Shown piece by piece: positions 7,166-18,111 of a DNA stretch of 38,287 nucleotides. A program made the position numbers and the translations under genes. The DNA is from Bacillota bacterium (GTDB taxonomy: Bacteria; Bacillota; Sulfobacillia; Sulfobacillales; Sulfobacillaceae), in contig JAJYPK010000014.1 of assembly GCA_021795465.1 (NCBI GenBank), positions 1-38,287 of the forward strand, in the 5' to 3' direction. Each line of letters starts with the position of its first letter. Position 1 is the first letter of the stretch. The notes under the pieces are model-generated. The model was not told the origin of the DNA. It saw nothing but the letters and a program-made list of their open reading frames with translations, and ran no database searches.

Positions 7166-7753
7166 TCATGAAGAAGGATGCAAGTAGGTTTCGGGATCAG
7201 TTGCCACGGTTCCTCGATACACCTGAAAATCCACGTGCGATCCGGTCTGATGGCTATAAATGTCATTGCCTCCGACCGTGCCTAGAACCATGCCTTGTGA
7301 TAAGCGCTGCCCGGCTTTCACGGAGGCTTTTCCTAAGTGTCCATAGACCGTGGTATAGGTGTCCCCATCCGATACCGTAACGGTCATCCCCATTGCAGGA
7401 TTGTCCGATACCTTCGTGACGGTTCCCGCCCAAGCCGCTCGCACCGGAGTTCCCGCCTTGGCAGCAATAGTGATACCGGGATTGAAGTACCATTCGTTAA
7501 GAGCTCCCGAGTATTGCCATCCATAAGCATTTTGCACCGGCGCATTGACTGGCAACATAAGAGGCACCGCGGTAGCCTGCGGTGTCGAAACCGAGGTTCG
7601 GCCGGAGGTTCGGGGATGTCCCCCTACACGAGTCAAGGGCGACACCACCGACCGCCCCACTGGGTGGTGCAGTGCCAAGGCCGTAATCCCCCCAGCTACC
7701 ACGACCGCTCCTCCCCCAATCAGCCCAAACAAGGTGAGACGACGATTTGCCAT
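7166..7753 (-). CDS. spoIIQ: SpoIIQ-like degenerate M23 (LytM-fold) sporulation protein
   Basis: This 195-residue protein has one N-terminal membrane segment (about 8-28), a linker rich in Thr, Pro and Val, and an M23/LytM fold (about 75-190). SpoIIQ sits in the forespore membrane and pairs with mother-cell SpoIIIAH during engulfment. The assignment rests on the fold, the single membrane anchor and the position just upstream of spoIIID, as in B. subtilis. Zinc and catalytic residues are mostly lost: the first motif HxGxD reads N91-P-G-I-T95, and the last HxH reads H173-V-D175. H139 in YGHL is kept. It is therefore probably a non-enzymatic scaffold. The ATG has only a weak ribosome binding site. 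An ordinary M23 peptidase relative is the alternative. Confidence 0.75.
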   Translation of the reverse strand: MANRRLTLFGLIGGGAVVVAGGITALALHHPVGRSVVSPLTRVGGHPRTSGRTSVSTPQATAVPLMLPVNAPVQNAYGWQYSGALNEWYFNPGITIAAKAGTPVRAAWAGTVTKVSDNPAMGMTVTVSDGDTYTTVYGHLGKASVKAGQRLSQGMVLGTVGGNDIYSHQTGSHVDFQVYRGTVATDPETYLHPSS

Positions 7754-7843
7754 GCGTAATTCCCGCTTCCTGTCGTAGTTTGAGGTGCCATCAGCATCCT
7801 CTTACTACCAGTCTGCCCATTTTATCCCAATCTATCCGGATCC

Positions 7844-8551
7844 CTAATACGTCACCGTAATTAATGGCGAACCCATATCAATTTGTTCTTGATGCCAGTA
7901 GGTATTGTAGTTAAGGGCTACCTGGATATTGACGGGGTGGCCTTGAAGATTTTCCGCGGATGGAATCAGTCGACTATCACCCGCCACTGACACATATTGT
8001 GGTGTAGCTATCCCATTCACGCGCAAGGCGCCAATAGCACTAAACGAGGCATTGATGACCGATTCGGCCTTGGCCGTCGTCAAAGGCCCCTTCATTGCGC
8101 CTTCTAGAGTCACATCCATATGCGGGACTCCTTGCCGACCCAACGTGGCCCGCACCATCTGGGTACTTTCCCGGAGACCAGAAAACCCCTGGTTGCCGGT
8201 TCGATCGACGACGAGAAAGGTACTCCCATTTTGCAATCGTTCCACGATGACGTCGGTATAGAATTTGGCAACGGTTTGACCAATAGCAATCTTTTGATAG
8301 GTGGGACCGTTAGTGGATACCATAGGGCCCTTTACATGCATACGCTGCGCGAGCGTAGTGGCCAAGCTTTGAAGGGATGGGGCCTGCCCGGACGACGGGG
8401 AGAGTTCGACCCATCCGTTAAGACTAAATCCTTTAGGGGTTGCCATTGTGGCATGGAATGCCGTTAATAGCGGAGAGACAATGCTCCCTCGCAACCAGGC
8501 TCCGACCCATAAAATGCCGGCTAGTGACGCGCCCCATAAAACAGTTTTCAT
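7844..8551 (-). CDS. ywmB: YwmB-family protein
   Basis: This is a 235-residue protein with an N-terminal signal or anchor (about residues 5-28) and an extracytoplasmic domain. The C terminus (VNIQVALNYNTYWHQEQI, then GSPLITVTY) matches the ending of the YwmB family, whose members have a TATA-binding-protein-like fold and no established function. The location next to atpC and before spoIIQ equals the B. subtilis order, with murAA and spoIID missing between them. An ATG eight codons upstream has no ribosome binding site, whereas this one follows CGGGAGG. It is separated from atpC by a terminator. Confidence 0.75.
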   Translation of the reverse strand: MKTVLWGASLAGILWVGAWLRGSIVSPLLTAFHATMATPKGFSLNGWVELSPSSGQAPSLQSLATTLAQRMHVKGPMVSTNGPTYQKIAIGQTVAKFYTDVIVERLQNGSTFLVVDRTGNQGFSGLRESTQMVRATLGRQGVPHMDVTLEGAMKGPLTTAKAESVINASFSAIGALRVNGIATPQYVSVAGDSRLIPSAENLQGHPVNIQVALNYNTYWHQEQIDMGSPLITVTY

Positions 8552-8616
8552 CGCAAATGGCCTCCCGTGGCTCATGATCTACCAAATTGTTCCACGGAAA
8601 GAGCCTTTTCATACAT

Positions 8617-8651
8617 GAAAAAGCCCCCGCAGCGCTTTCGCTACGAGGGGC
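8617..8651 (-). terminator. Terminator of the atp operon
   Basis: A GC-rich, slightly imperfect stem (8623-8634 with 8639-8651) with a 4-base loop is followed on the minus strand by TTTTTC. It begins 13 bases after the atpC stop and closes the ten-gene operon. Confidence 0.87.
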
Positions 8652-8664
8652 GATGGTTGTAAGC

Positions 8665-9090
8665 CTATTTGGTCGCGGCAGTTACGGGAGACGAACCGGC
8701 TAGTTTCAACCGATTTTCGGCTCGGGCGAGAGCCCGCTGCGCCCGCTTTAGGTCAATGTTGGGACCCCCAGTAGCGAGCATTTCCACGGCGCGCTGTCGA
8801 GCCCGTTCGGCGCGTGCCACGTCAATCTCACTGGCCCATTCGGCCGCATCAGCCAAGATAATCGTGGTGTCTCCGACTTCGAGAAAGCCACCACCGAGAT
8901 TTAGGTACTCCGTCTTGCCGTCCGCCCCGTAGATGGTCATCACATAGGGCACCAGTGGTGTGATGATGTGCACGTGGTGCGCCAAAATCCCGATTTCCCC
9001 TTCAGTGGACCGCACACTAATCATGGTCACCGCTTTGTCACATAGAGTTCGTTCGGGGGTGACCACTTTCAACTGATAGCTTGTCGCCAT
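8665..9090 (-). CDS. atpC: ATP synthase F1 subunit epsilon
   Basis: This 141-residue subunit has an N-terminal beta-sandwich (about 1-85), containing RSTEGEIGILAHHVHIITPL and YLNLGGGFLEV, and a C-terminal two-helix domain (about 90-135) rich in Arg and Ala. Epsilon sits in the central stalk with gamma. Its C-terminal helices can inhibit ATP hydrolysis. The ATG follows AGGGGGAA. It is the last gene of the operon, 15 bases after atpD. Confidence 0.96.
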   Translation of the reverse strand: MATSYQLKVVTPERTLCDKAVTMISVRSTEGEIGILAHHVHIITPLVPYVMTIYGADGKTEYLNLGGGFLEVGDTTIILADAAEWASEIDVARAERARQRAVEMLATGGPNIDLKRAQRALARAENRLKLAGSSPVTAATK

Positions 9091-9105
9091 GTCATTTCCC
9101 CCTAA

Positions 9106-11417
<2,312 letters not shown>

Positions 11418-12926
11418 TTAAAACACCGCCGTTTGCTTGAATTCTCCAATCGCCGCTTCGAGGTCCCGCGTCAGATCATCGGACAGCGCTTTTTCGGTAC
11501 GAATCGCTTCCAAAATGGATTGACGCTGCTCTTGCAAAAATCGCAAGAAGCCGCTTTCAAAGGCTCGCACGGATTCCACCGGCACATCGTCAACATGGCC
11601 CTTGACCACGGCGTAGATGACAGCCACTTGCTCTTCGACTTTAAGCGGCTGATACTGAGCCTGCTTGAGCAACTCCACTGTACGCACTCCACGAGCCAAT
11701 CGCGCTTGGGTCGACTTATCCAAATCCGATCCGAACTGCGAGAAGGCGGCCAATTCCCGATATTGTGCCAAATCCAAACGCATGGTCCCAGCCACCTGGC
11801 GCATCGCCTTAATTTGCGCAGAGCCTCCGACCCGGGAAACCGATAGACCGACGTTCACGGCGGGCCGAATTCCCGAAAAGAAGAGATCGCTCTCGAGGAA
11901 AATCTGACCGTCGGTAATGGAAATCACATTAGTGGGAATGTAAGCCGAGACATCTCCTGCCAACGTTTCAATGATCGGCAGCGCCGTAAGGCTACCTCCG
12001 CCATTTTCCGGGTTAAGATTGGCCGCCCTCTCTAGGAGTCGACTGTGCAGGTAAAACACGTCTCCCGGATACGCCTCGCGCCCCGGTGGGCGCCGGAGTA
12101 ACAACGACATCGCCCGATAGGCCACAGCGTGCTTGGAGAGGTCGTCATAAATGACTAAGACGTCCTTGCCGTTATCCCGGAAATATTCCCCCATGGCACA
12201 ACCTGCGTACGGGGCAAGATATTGCAACGGGGCCGGTTCTGATGCCGCCGCCGATACCACGATCGTGTATTCCATGGCTCCCCGCTCTTCGAGCTGGCGC
12301 ACAATACCCGCAATCGTGGATTCTTTTTGCCCAATCCCCACATATACGCAGATGACGTCTTGACCCTTCTGGTTCAAAATGGTATCAATCGCCACCGCGG
12401 TCTTTCCGGTTTGACGGTCCCCAATAATTAACTCACGCTGTCCGCGGCCGATGGGAATCATGGCGTCAATCGCCTTAATTCCGGTCTGCAATGGCCTTTT
12501 GACCGGTTGTCGCGCAACAATTCCCGGGGCCGGATATTCCACTGGTCGTCGTACCGACGTATCCATGGCACCTTTCCCGTCAATCGGTTGCCCTAAGGCA
12601 CTGACCACGCGTCCAATCAGCGCTTCGCCCGCCGGTACTTCCACCACGCGTCCGGTCCGGCGCACACGATCCCCTTCCTTGATGCCCACGTCCGCGCCTA
12701 AGATGACGCATCCCACGTTGTCTTCTTCAAGGTTTAGCGCCATCCCAAATACGCCGTTATCAAATTCCAGCATCTCTCCCGACATACAGGCGGCAAGACC
12801 ATAGATCCGAGCAATACCGTCCCCGACGGTGAGTACCACTCCCGCCTCAGACAGTTCCGTGGCAACGTGGTATTTTTCAATCTCTTCTTTGAGAATCGCA
12901 CTAATCTCTTCTGGCTTAATGCTCAA
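11418..12926 (-). CDS. atpA: ATP synthase F1 subunit alpha
   Basis: This 502-residue non-catalytic subunit has the P-loop GDRQTGKT, the motif [14 protein letters not shown] in a slightly changed form ([13 protein letters not shown]), and [10 protein letters not shown] with the conserved Arg region. It binds nucleotide and alternates with beta. Its start lies inside the end of atpH (11-base overlap), which favours translational coupling. Confidence 0.98.
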   Translation of the reverse strand: MSIKPEEISAILKEEIEKYHVATELSEAGVVLTVGDGIARIYGLAACMSGEMLEFDNGVFGMALNLEEDNVGCVILGADVGIKEGDRVRRTGRVVEVPAGEALIGRVVSALGQPIDGKGAMDTSVRRPVEYPAPGIVARQPVKRPLQTGIKAIDAMIPIGRGQRELIIGDRQTGKTAVAIDTILNQKGQDVICVYVGIGQKESTIAGIVRQLEERGAMEYTIVVSAAASEPAPLQYLAPYAGCAMGEYFRDNGKDVLVIYDDLSKHAVAYRAMSLLLRRPPGREAYPGDVFYLHSRLLERAANLNPENGGGSLTALPIIETLAGDVSAYIPTNVISITDGQIFLESDLFFSGIRPAVNVGLSVSRVGGSAQIKAMRQVAGTMRLDLAQYRELAAFSQFGSDLDKSTQARLARGVRTVELLKQAQYQPLKVEEQVAVIYAVVKGHVDDVPVESVRAFESGFLRFLQEQRQSILEAIRTEKALSDDLTRDLEAAIGEFKQTAVF

Positions 12927-13485
12927 CGACGTAACCTCCCCCGCTACCGTTCCGTAACCGCTGCCCTAGCACGGATATCTTCCGCGCCAAACTTCCGTCC
13001 AAGACTCGGTCCCCCATGCGAACCACCAAACCCCCAATGAGTTCTGGCGCCACGGTCACCGAGAGATCGACCGTTTTGCCGGTGGCCCGAGACAGAACCT
13101 GGGATAATTCCTCGTGGTCCCTCTCCGTCAAGGCCATCGCCGTTCGGACATCTGCCCGAATACGCCCTTGATGCTTGTCCCACAACACGCGATATTCGCT
13201 AGCAATGGATTCCAATGATGTCTCGCGGCCCTTTGAAACGACCACCCACATGAAGTGCATTACAAGATCACTGATCCGGTCTTGAAATAACCGTCCCAAC
13301 AGCTCGGCTTTGGCCTGAGAAGACACCTGCGGATGCCAGAGAAAACTCTTGAGACCGGGATGGTGAAGCACCACCTCAGTAATCTGTCCGAGCTCATCGT
13401 GCACCTGGCCCTTGACCTCATCTGTACCCGCCAATTCAAACAAGGCGCGGGCGTACGGGCGCGCCACCCGTTCTCCCATCATCAT
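12916..13485 (-). CDS. atpH: ATP synthase F1 subunit delta
   Basis: This 189-residue peripheral-stalk subunit starts with [14 protein letters not shown], typical of delta/OSCP, and ends with [22 protein letters not shown]. It links the b dimer to the top of alpha3beta3. The ATG overlaps the atpF stop as ATGA and AGGGA precedes it by 7 bases. The next two codons are also ATG, so the exact start is uncertain by two residues. Confidence 0.95.
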   Translation of the reverse strand: MMMGERVARPYARALFELAGTDEVKGQVHDELGQITEVVLHHPGLKSFLWHPQVSSQAKAELLGRLFQDRISDLVMHFMWVVVSKGRETSLESIASEYRVLWDKHQGRIRADVRTAMALTERDHEELSQVLSRATGKTVDLSVTVAPELIGGLVVRMGDRVLDGSLARKISVLGQRLRNGSGGGYVVEH

Positions 13486-13976
13486 TGGAGATTCCCTGCA
13501 TCGCGCAATAGCTCTTGGACATAATGATGCTGATCGGCATCGGAAAGATTGCGCTCTAAGAGTTTACCGGTAGCCATCATCACCAGGTCGGCCACTTGGC
13601 TGCGAATTTCGGTAAGAGCTGCGTCTCGCTCATGGATAATTTCGTCCAGCGCGGCCTTTTGTCGATAACTGGCCTCGCGTTGAGCATCCTCAATAATTTT
13701 TTTAGCTTGGTCTTCGGCTTCGCGGCGTGCTGCCGCAATGAGATTTTTCGAGTCATCGCGCGCTGATCGCATCAGCGCTTCTTGTTCGTCGTGTAGTTGC
13801 TGAGCCTGCCCGCGCAATGTTTCCGCATCATGAATTTGCTTGGCGATGTTTTCCTTACGCTTCTGCATCGAAGCGATGAGAGGCTTATAAACAAAGATGC
13901 GGAGCAGAAACAGCAGGATGAACCACTGCACGATTGCCGCAATCATGTTCAGTGCGGTTAAGGACGTGGTGGACAC
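13482..13976 (-). CDS. atpF: ATP synthase Fo subunit b
   Basis: This 164-residue subunit has an N-terminal membrane segment (about 8-28), then a long charged helix (about 35-150) rich in Gln, Arg, Glu and Ala that forms the peripheral-stalk coiled coil. The PLIASMQKRKENIAKQI junction is typical. The start is GTG after AGAAGGGAG. It overlaps atpH by four bases. Confidence 0.95.
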   Translation of the reverse strand: MSTTSLTALNMIAAIVQWFILLFLLRIFVYKPLIASMQKRKENIAKQIHDAETLRGQAQQLHDEQEALMRSARDDSKNLIAAARREAEDQAKKIIEDAQREASYRQKAALDEIIHERDAALTEIRSQVADLVMMATGKLLERNLSDADQHHYVQELLRDAGNLQ

Positions 13977-14022
13977 TTTAAAACTCCCTTCTGCAATCTC
14001 CGTATACGATCCGTGGGGCTAT

Positions 14023-14298
<276 letters not shown>

Positions 14299-14319
14299 CT
14301 ACTACGTAAATCAGCAACA

Positions 14320-15012
14320 CTAGTGATCTTTGTTAGCCTGAATGCTCATGTACGCCACCATCAAGATGGTAAAAATCAGGGCCTGAATCAAAGAAATCAC
14401 TAAGCTAAACACAAGCCATAGGGTACCGACAAAAATTGTCACTAGAACCCCTGCAATGCCGTGGGGTGCATTGGTCGTCATGCGCAAGACTAATTCTCCG
14501 GCCAAGATGTTACCAAACAACCGAAATGCAAGACTCACCGGCATGACCAATTGCTCCAAGGCATTCACGATGAATCCGAAAACCGGAATCGGTTTCCAGA
14601 ACCATCCAACGAGGAATCCCCCAATACCTTTGTACTTAATACCTGCCCATTGAATCAGCAAAAAGATCCAAATCGCAAGCCCCGCCGGAATACTCAAGAA
14701 GGCCGTCGGGGAATGTATCCACCGCGTGCCTATCCCTGGCAACGGCAAGAGACCCATCACATTCGACACCACAAGCAACAAAAACAGCGTAAGCGCCATC
14801 AATGTCAGATTAGGAGCCAACGCCGGTGGAGCCATTTGACCGACCAAATCGTCGAAGGTCTCCAGCGCAGTTTCCATCAGATTCTGCGCTCCACCGGGCA
14901 CTGCCGTGCTCACCTTCCGTACCGCCAACAGACCAAATCCCAAAACCACCGCCATGGCGATCAATCCCCAAATAAATGGAGGCCATTCGAATCCGGTCAA
15001 GGAAAAATTCAT
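14320..15012 (-). CDS. atpB: ATP synthase Fo subunit a
   Basis: This 230-residue membrane protein has five to six membrane helices. The essential Arg sits in SLAFRLFGNILAGELVL. The C-terminal helix region is typical (SLIQALIFTILMVAYM). It forms the proton half-channels next to the c ring. The ATG overlaps the atpI stop as ATGA and follows AAGGGGGTG. Confidence 0.97.
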   Translation of the reverse strand: MNFSLTGFEWPPFIWGLIAMAVVLGFGLLAVRKVSTAVPGGAQNLMETALETFDDLVGQMAPPALAPNLTLMALTLFLLLVVSNVMGLLPLPGIGTRWIHSPTAFLSIPAGLAIWIFLLIQWAGIKYKGIGGFLVGWFWKPIPVFGFIVNALEQLVMPVSLAFRLFGNILAGELVLRMTTNAPHGIAGVLVTIFVGTLWLVFSLVISLIQALIFTILMVAYMSIQANKDH

Positions 15013-15386
15013 CCATTCACCCCCTTGCCCCTATGCTGGATGAAAGCCCATATCCCGTACATTGCATGTGGTATGAAAAGCGCTACCACAGTCCACCGAA
15101 GATTGACATAGGTGTACCGATGTAGCACATAAAAATACACCGCCAACACCAACAATCGGGAGAACAAACGCAAGTTAACACTCGTCACCGCGGCCCGCTG
15201 ATTAAGCCGCGCCCAAAGCGGGAGTCGCAACCCTAGACCGACCAAATCAATGACCCCAGGAATAATTCCTAGGGACAGTCCCCAAACCACATTCGATCCC
15301 GTCACTAATCCCGCGACCGCGAGTAGTGCCGCAAGCCCTAGAGAAACTGCAGCAGACTTTCGCCAAAGGTTTGTGAAATCGTTCAC
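15009..15386 (-). CDS. atpI: ATP synthase protein I
   Basis: This 125-residue protein has four predicted membrane segments and no cofactor motif, in the expected place before atpB. AtpI-type proteins help c-ring assembly or magnesium transport; the exact role is debated. The open frame extends further upstream to 15467 but would then run through most of atpZ. The GTG at 15386 overlaps the atpZ stop as GTGA, fitting the overlapping style of this operon. It has no good ribosome binding site, so coupling is likely. Confidence 0.8.
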   Translation of the reverse strand: MNDFTNLWRKSAAVSLGLAALLAVAGLVTGSNVVWGLSLGIIPGVIDLVGLGLRLPLWARLNQRAAVTSVNLRLFSRLLVLAVYFYVLHRYTYVNLRWTVVALFIPHAMYGIWAFIQHRGKGVNG

Positions 15387-15616
15387 TTTAACAAAACCCG
15401 CGAGAGACGATAGAGCCCATAAAATCCAACTCCGATCCCCACTACTACTCCGATTAAGGTCAACCATGGAGTCGTATGCAACAGTCTATCAAGCCACTGG
15501 CCGAGAAGAAAGCCCAAAACGACCGACACGACCAACTGGAAGCCGAGGGTTGTCGCAATCGCTAGACTGCGCGCAACCGTGCGTCCTTTGGAACCAGACG
15601 TGCCCGTGTCGCTCAC
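15383..15616 (-). CDS. atpZ: AtpZ/AtpI-family small membrane protein
   Basis: This 77-residue protein has two membrane helices (about 19-42 and 50-70) separated by a short loop, matching the ATPase_gene1 (AtpZ) family found first in many Firmicute atp operons. AtpZ with AtpI has been linked to magnesium or calcium transport and c-ring assembly in other species. The start is GTG with GGGAG five bases upstream. It is the first gene after a leader of about 225 bases. Confidence 0.78.
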   Translation of the reverse strand: MSDTGTSGSKGRTVARSLAIATTLGFQLVVSVVLGFLLGQWLDRLLHTTPWLTLIGVVVGIGVGFYGLYRLSRVLLK

Positions 15617-15686
15617 CCTTTCTCCCGTCTACTTTTGGAAGTGTACCCAACAACCGACAAGAATATCAACATATTGCCAGTTTGTG

Positions 15687-15712
15687 CGATGTTCCAACGA
15701 GCCGGAACATCG
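15687..15712 (-). other. Hairpin in the atp leader
   Basis: A perfect 9-bp inverted repeat (CGATGTTCC 15687-15695, GGAACATCG 15704-15712) with an 8-base loop lies about 70 bases before the first atp gene. There is no T tract after it. It could stabilise the mRNA or bind a regulator; the role is unknown. Confidence 0.5.
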
Positions 15713-15847
15713 GTAGCGAAGGCAATTGAGCCAAAATCCCTGCACTTCCTCTACCACTATACGGGCGTCGTTCACGGAATTAGTCAGGTTATGCTACCGT
15801 GCGGGAGATTAGCATCAATGAAGAATCAACATTCTCCACGCTAAACT

Positions 15848-15877
15848 AGTATAGAAAATCGGAGCATTGCACGTCAA
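15848..15877 (-). promoter_or_regulatory. Sigma-A-type promoter of the atp operon
   Basis: On the minus strand TTGACG (15877-15872) and TATACT (15853-15848) are spaced by 18 bases. Transcription would start near 15841, leaving a leader of about 225 bases. Confidence 0.65.
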
Positions 15878-15902
15878 TAGCTCATTGGATAAGCAGAGGA
15901 TA

Positions 15903-15938
15903 AGAGCCCCGCTCTGGAGGCCCTTTTAATGAGGCTCC
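15903..15938 (-). terminator. Weak tandem hairpins after upp
   Basis: AGAGC/GCTCT (15903-15907 with 15911-15915) and GGAGGCC/GGCTCC (15916-15922 with 15933-15938, one bulge) lie between the upp stop and the atp promoter. Neither has a clear T tract, so termination here is doubtful. Confidence 0.3.
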
Positions 15939-15951
15939 ACTCGTGGTACCG

Positions 15952-16572
15952 TCACAACGTACCGAATTGGCGATCACCGGCATCTCCTAATCCCGGGATA
16001 ATATACCCCCGTGGATCGAGCCCGGTGTCCAATTGCGCAGTAAATACCGGGACATCTTCATGGCGCGTCGACACGAAGTGCACCCCTTCTGGAGCTGCAA
16101 TGACACTGACCAAACGAATGTCACGGGCCCCTTCGTGCTTCAAATAATCTAACGCATCAACGGCGGAACCTCCCGTGGCCAACATCGGATCCAGCAGTAA
16201 AAAGGGGTGATCATCGCGGTGACTTGGAAAATTACTATAATAGCGCACCGGTTTCAAGGTCTCATGATCGCGGTACATACCCAAATGGGACACGATCGCA
16301 CCAGGAATCACATCTCGAAATCCCTCCACCATTCCAAGCCCTGCCCGGAGCACCGGAACCAAAATGGGCTCTTTCGTGAGGCGATAGCCCACCGATTCAC
16401 TAAGGGGAGTCGTCACATCGTGACGCTCAATGGGAAGTTCATCCAGAACCGGATAAGCCAAGAGTCGTGACACTGCCGTAAGCGTGTTACGAAACTGATC
16501 GACACTAGTACCCTTGTCTCTAAGGGTCGCAATATGCACTTTGACTAACGGGTGTTCAACGACGATGAGCAT
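15952..16572 (-). CDS. upp: Uracil phosphoribosyltransferase
   Basis: This 206-residue enzyme joins uracil to PRPP to give UMP, the main pyrimidine salvage step. The PRPP-binding loop is LLDPMLATGGSAVDAL. The uracil site near the C terminus (PRGYIIPGLGDAGDRQFGT) is conserved. The ATG follows AAGGAGC at about 10 bases. Its position before the atp operon matches B. subtilis, but glyA, which normally precedes it, is absent. It lies 24 bases after the ywlG-like gene and is probably cotranscribed. Confidence 0.97.
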   Translation of the reverse strand: MLIVVEHPLVKVHIATLRDKGTSVDQFRNTLTAVSRLLAYPVLDELPIERHDVTTPLSESVGYRLTKEPILVPVLRAGLGMVEGFRDVIPGAIVSHLGMYRDHETLKPVRYYSNFPSHRDDHPFLLLDPMLATGGSAVDALDYLKHEGARDIRLVSVIAAPEGVHFVSTRHEDVPVFTAQLDTGLDPRGYIIPGLGDAGDRQFGTL

Positions 16573-16596
16573 GGCACCGATAGCTCCTTATTATTT

Positions 16597-17193
16597 TTAT
16601 TTGACCCGTGTGCGGGTCGCTATGATTTCCTTTGGAACATTTTTCGCCTTTCCATACTGAGCGCGGTGCCCCCCAATCAACGGAGGGCGGCACCGCGCAG
16701 CGGTGACTACAGCTCCACCGATTTGTCTAATACTAAGACGGACGGGTACCGCCACCGGCTCTAAATGCATACCAATCAGGGTTTGTCCGACATCAAGGCC
16801 CGCTTCGGCACGAACGCTCGCGACCACGACCGGATCCTGGTATTGCTCCATGGCAGCCGCGGCAAGGCTCCCTCCCGCCTCCGGTACGGGCCAGACATCG
16901 ACTAAGTCCCAGTGGTACTGTTCTTGCACCCGACGTTCCACCACCAGCGCACGATTGATATGTTCACAGCCTTGGATCGCTAAAGATACCGTGTCGGGCA
17001 ACGCTTCGAGCACGGCGGTTACCAAGCGCCGTGCTAGCGGAAGATTGTGGGCACTACCAATGGGCTCCCCGACGACTTCACTCATGGACCCTCCTAAGAC
17101 CAAGACACCTAGTGGCAGACGACTCTCGATACGACAAAGCTCATGGACCAGCTGTGCCAGGTCTTGCTCCCAGATCCTGTACTCAGAGTCCAT
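16597..17193 (-). CDS. ywlG: DUF436 / TIGR01440 family protein (YwlG)
   Basis: This 198-residue soluble protein belongs to the uncharacterised DUF436 family. Features include GVLVLGGSMSEVVGEPIGSA near residue 28, LAIQGCEHINRALVVE, and a C-terminal half with AVPVRLSIRQIGGAVVTAAR. B. subtilis ywlG occupies the same place between rpiB and upp. Function is not established. Its start overlaps the end of rpiB by 11 bases, so it is cotranscribed and probably coupled. Confidence 0.88.
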   Translation of the reverse strand: MDSEYRIWEQDLAQLVHELCRIESRLPLGVLVLGGSMSEVVGEPIGSAHNLPLARRLVTAVLEALPDTVSLAIQGCEHINRALVVERRVQEQYHWDLVDVWPVPEAGGSLAAAAMEQYQDPVVVASVRAEAGLDVGQTLIGMHLEPVAVPVRLSIRQIGGAVVTAARCRPPLIGGHRAQYGKAKNVPKEIIATRTRVK

Positions 17194-17635
17194 GCGTGTT
17201 TTGTTCCAGCTCCTGGATCATCTCGAGTCGACGCACATGCCGACCGCCATCAAATTCGGTATCCAACCATACTTGCAGAATTTCTTGAGCCAAAGCGGGC
17301 GCCACAAATCGAGCCCCCATAGTCAAAATATTGGCATCGTTATGTTGTCGCGATAATCGCGCAGAAACCACATCATGCGCTAAAGCGGCCCGAATGCCGT
17401 CCACCTTGTTAGCCACCATGCACATCCCTTGACCACTCCCACAGATGAGCAAACCCCGTTCCACAGCACCGTGCGCGACCGAGGAAGCAACTTTCTCCGC
17501 ATAGTCTGGATAATCGACAGATTCTGGACCGAATGTGCCAAAGTCTTCTACGTCCCACCCGCGTTCCATCAGATACCGTACCAGTGGTTCTTTTAGAGGC
17601 CAACCGGCGTGATCTGCTCCTACTGCGATACGCAT
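17183..17635 (-). CDS. rpiB: Ribose-5-phosphate isomerase B
   Basis: This 150-residue enzyme interconverts ribose 5-phosphate and ribulose 5-phosphate. RpiB/LacAB hallmarks are the N-terminal MRIAVGADHAGWPLK, the active-site Cys in GLLICGSGQGMCMVANK and RAALAHD. The ATG at 17635 was chosen because it lies 10 bases after AAGGAG and matches the family start. A GTG six bases earlier overlaps the previous stop (GTGA) and is only four bases from it, so it is a possible alternative start. It feeds ribose phosphate towards PRPP, which fits with upp nearby. Confidence 0.93.
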   Translation of the reverse strand: MRIAVGADHAGWPLKEPLVRYLMERGWDVEDFGTFGPESVDYPDYAEKVASSVAHGAVERGLLICGSGQGMCMVANKVDGIRAALAHDVVSARLSRQHNDANILTMGARFVAPALAQEILQVWLDTEFDGGRHVRRLEMIQELEQNTHGL

Positions 17636-17637
17636 TG

Positions 17638-18111
17638 TCACTCATCTCCTTCATGTGCCACTGGACGTGCGCTCGGCACGTTCTTCGCTACACGACGTAT
17701 GAGATCGTATAGTGTTGATGCCAGCTTATCATAAACTTTACTATCCCAGCCGATGGGGTCGCCAATATCGCCAAACTCACCGACCCACTCCGTCAAGAGG
17801 TGGACCTTTTTAGCCCAGTGTGGTCGTCTCTCGAGGATAACGTCTCGCTGTGCGCCTGTCATGCACACCACCCAGTCCGGCTCTTCTGTCACTTCATCAA
17901 GATCTCGCGATTGATGGTGGCTGAGGTCGGCACCATATCGCGCCACGGCCTCTTGCGCGAAATTCGCGGCAGGTTGTCCCGACCACGCTCGAGTCCCGGC
18001 TGAAGTGGCCTGCGGTGCCTGGTACATGTGATTCCATAGGGCTTCGGCCATCGCACTTCGACAGGTATTCCCGGTACAAACAAAAAGAATGTACTGCGTA
18101 TCTTCTTTCAC
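17638..18111 (-). CDS. ywlE: Low-molecular-weight protein phosphatase, YwlE-like
   Basis: This 157-residue phosphatase has the catalytic P-loop CTGNTCRS (CX5R) near residue 12 and the general-acid Asp in GDIGDPIGWD. The Thr in the loop (CTGNT) is the residue that gives arginine-phosphate specificity to B. subtilis YwlE, and the gene holds the same position before rpiB. It may therefore remove phosphoarginine marks, but the kinase McsB is not in this window. The GTG start overlaps the ywlC stop as GTGA and follows GGGAGG. Confidence 0.85.
   Translation of the reverse strand: MKEDTQYILFVCTGNTCRSAMAEALWNHMYQAPQATSAGTRAWSGQPAANFAQEAVARYGADLSHHQSRDLDEVTEEPDWVVCMTGAQRDVILERRPHWAKKVHLLTEWVGEFGDIGDPIGWDSKVYDKLASTLYDLIRRVAKNVPSARPVAHEGDE

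Larger units (their letters stand above)
15617..15951 (-). other. Gap between upp and atp operon: leader, promoter, hairpins
   Basis: These 335 bases hold no convincing gene. From the upp side they contain two weak hairpins (15903-15938), a sigma-A-type promoter (15848-15877), then about 225 bases of untranslated atp leader with a perfect 9-bp hairpin (15687-15712). Confidence 0.6.
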
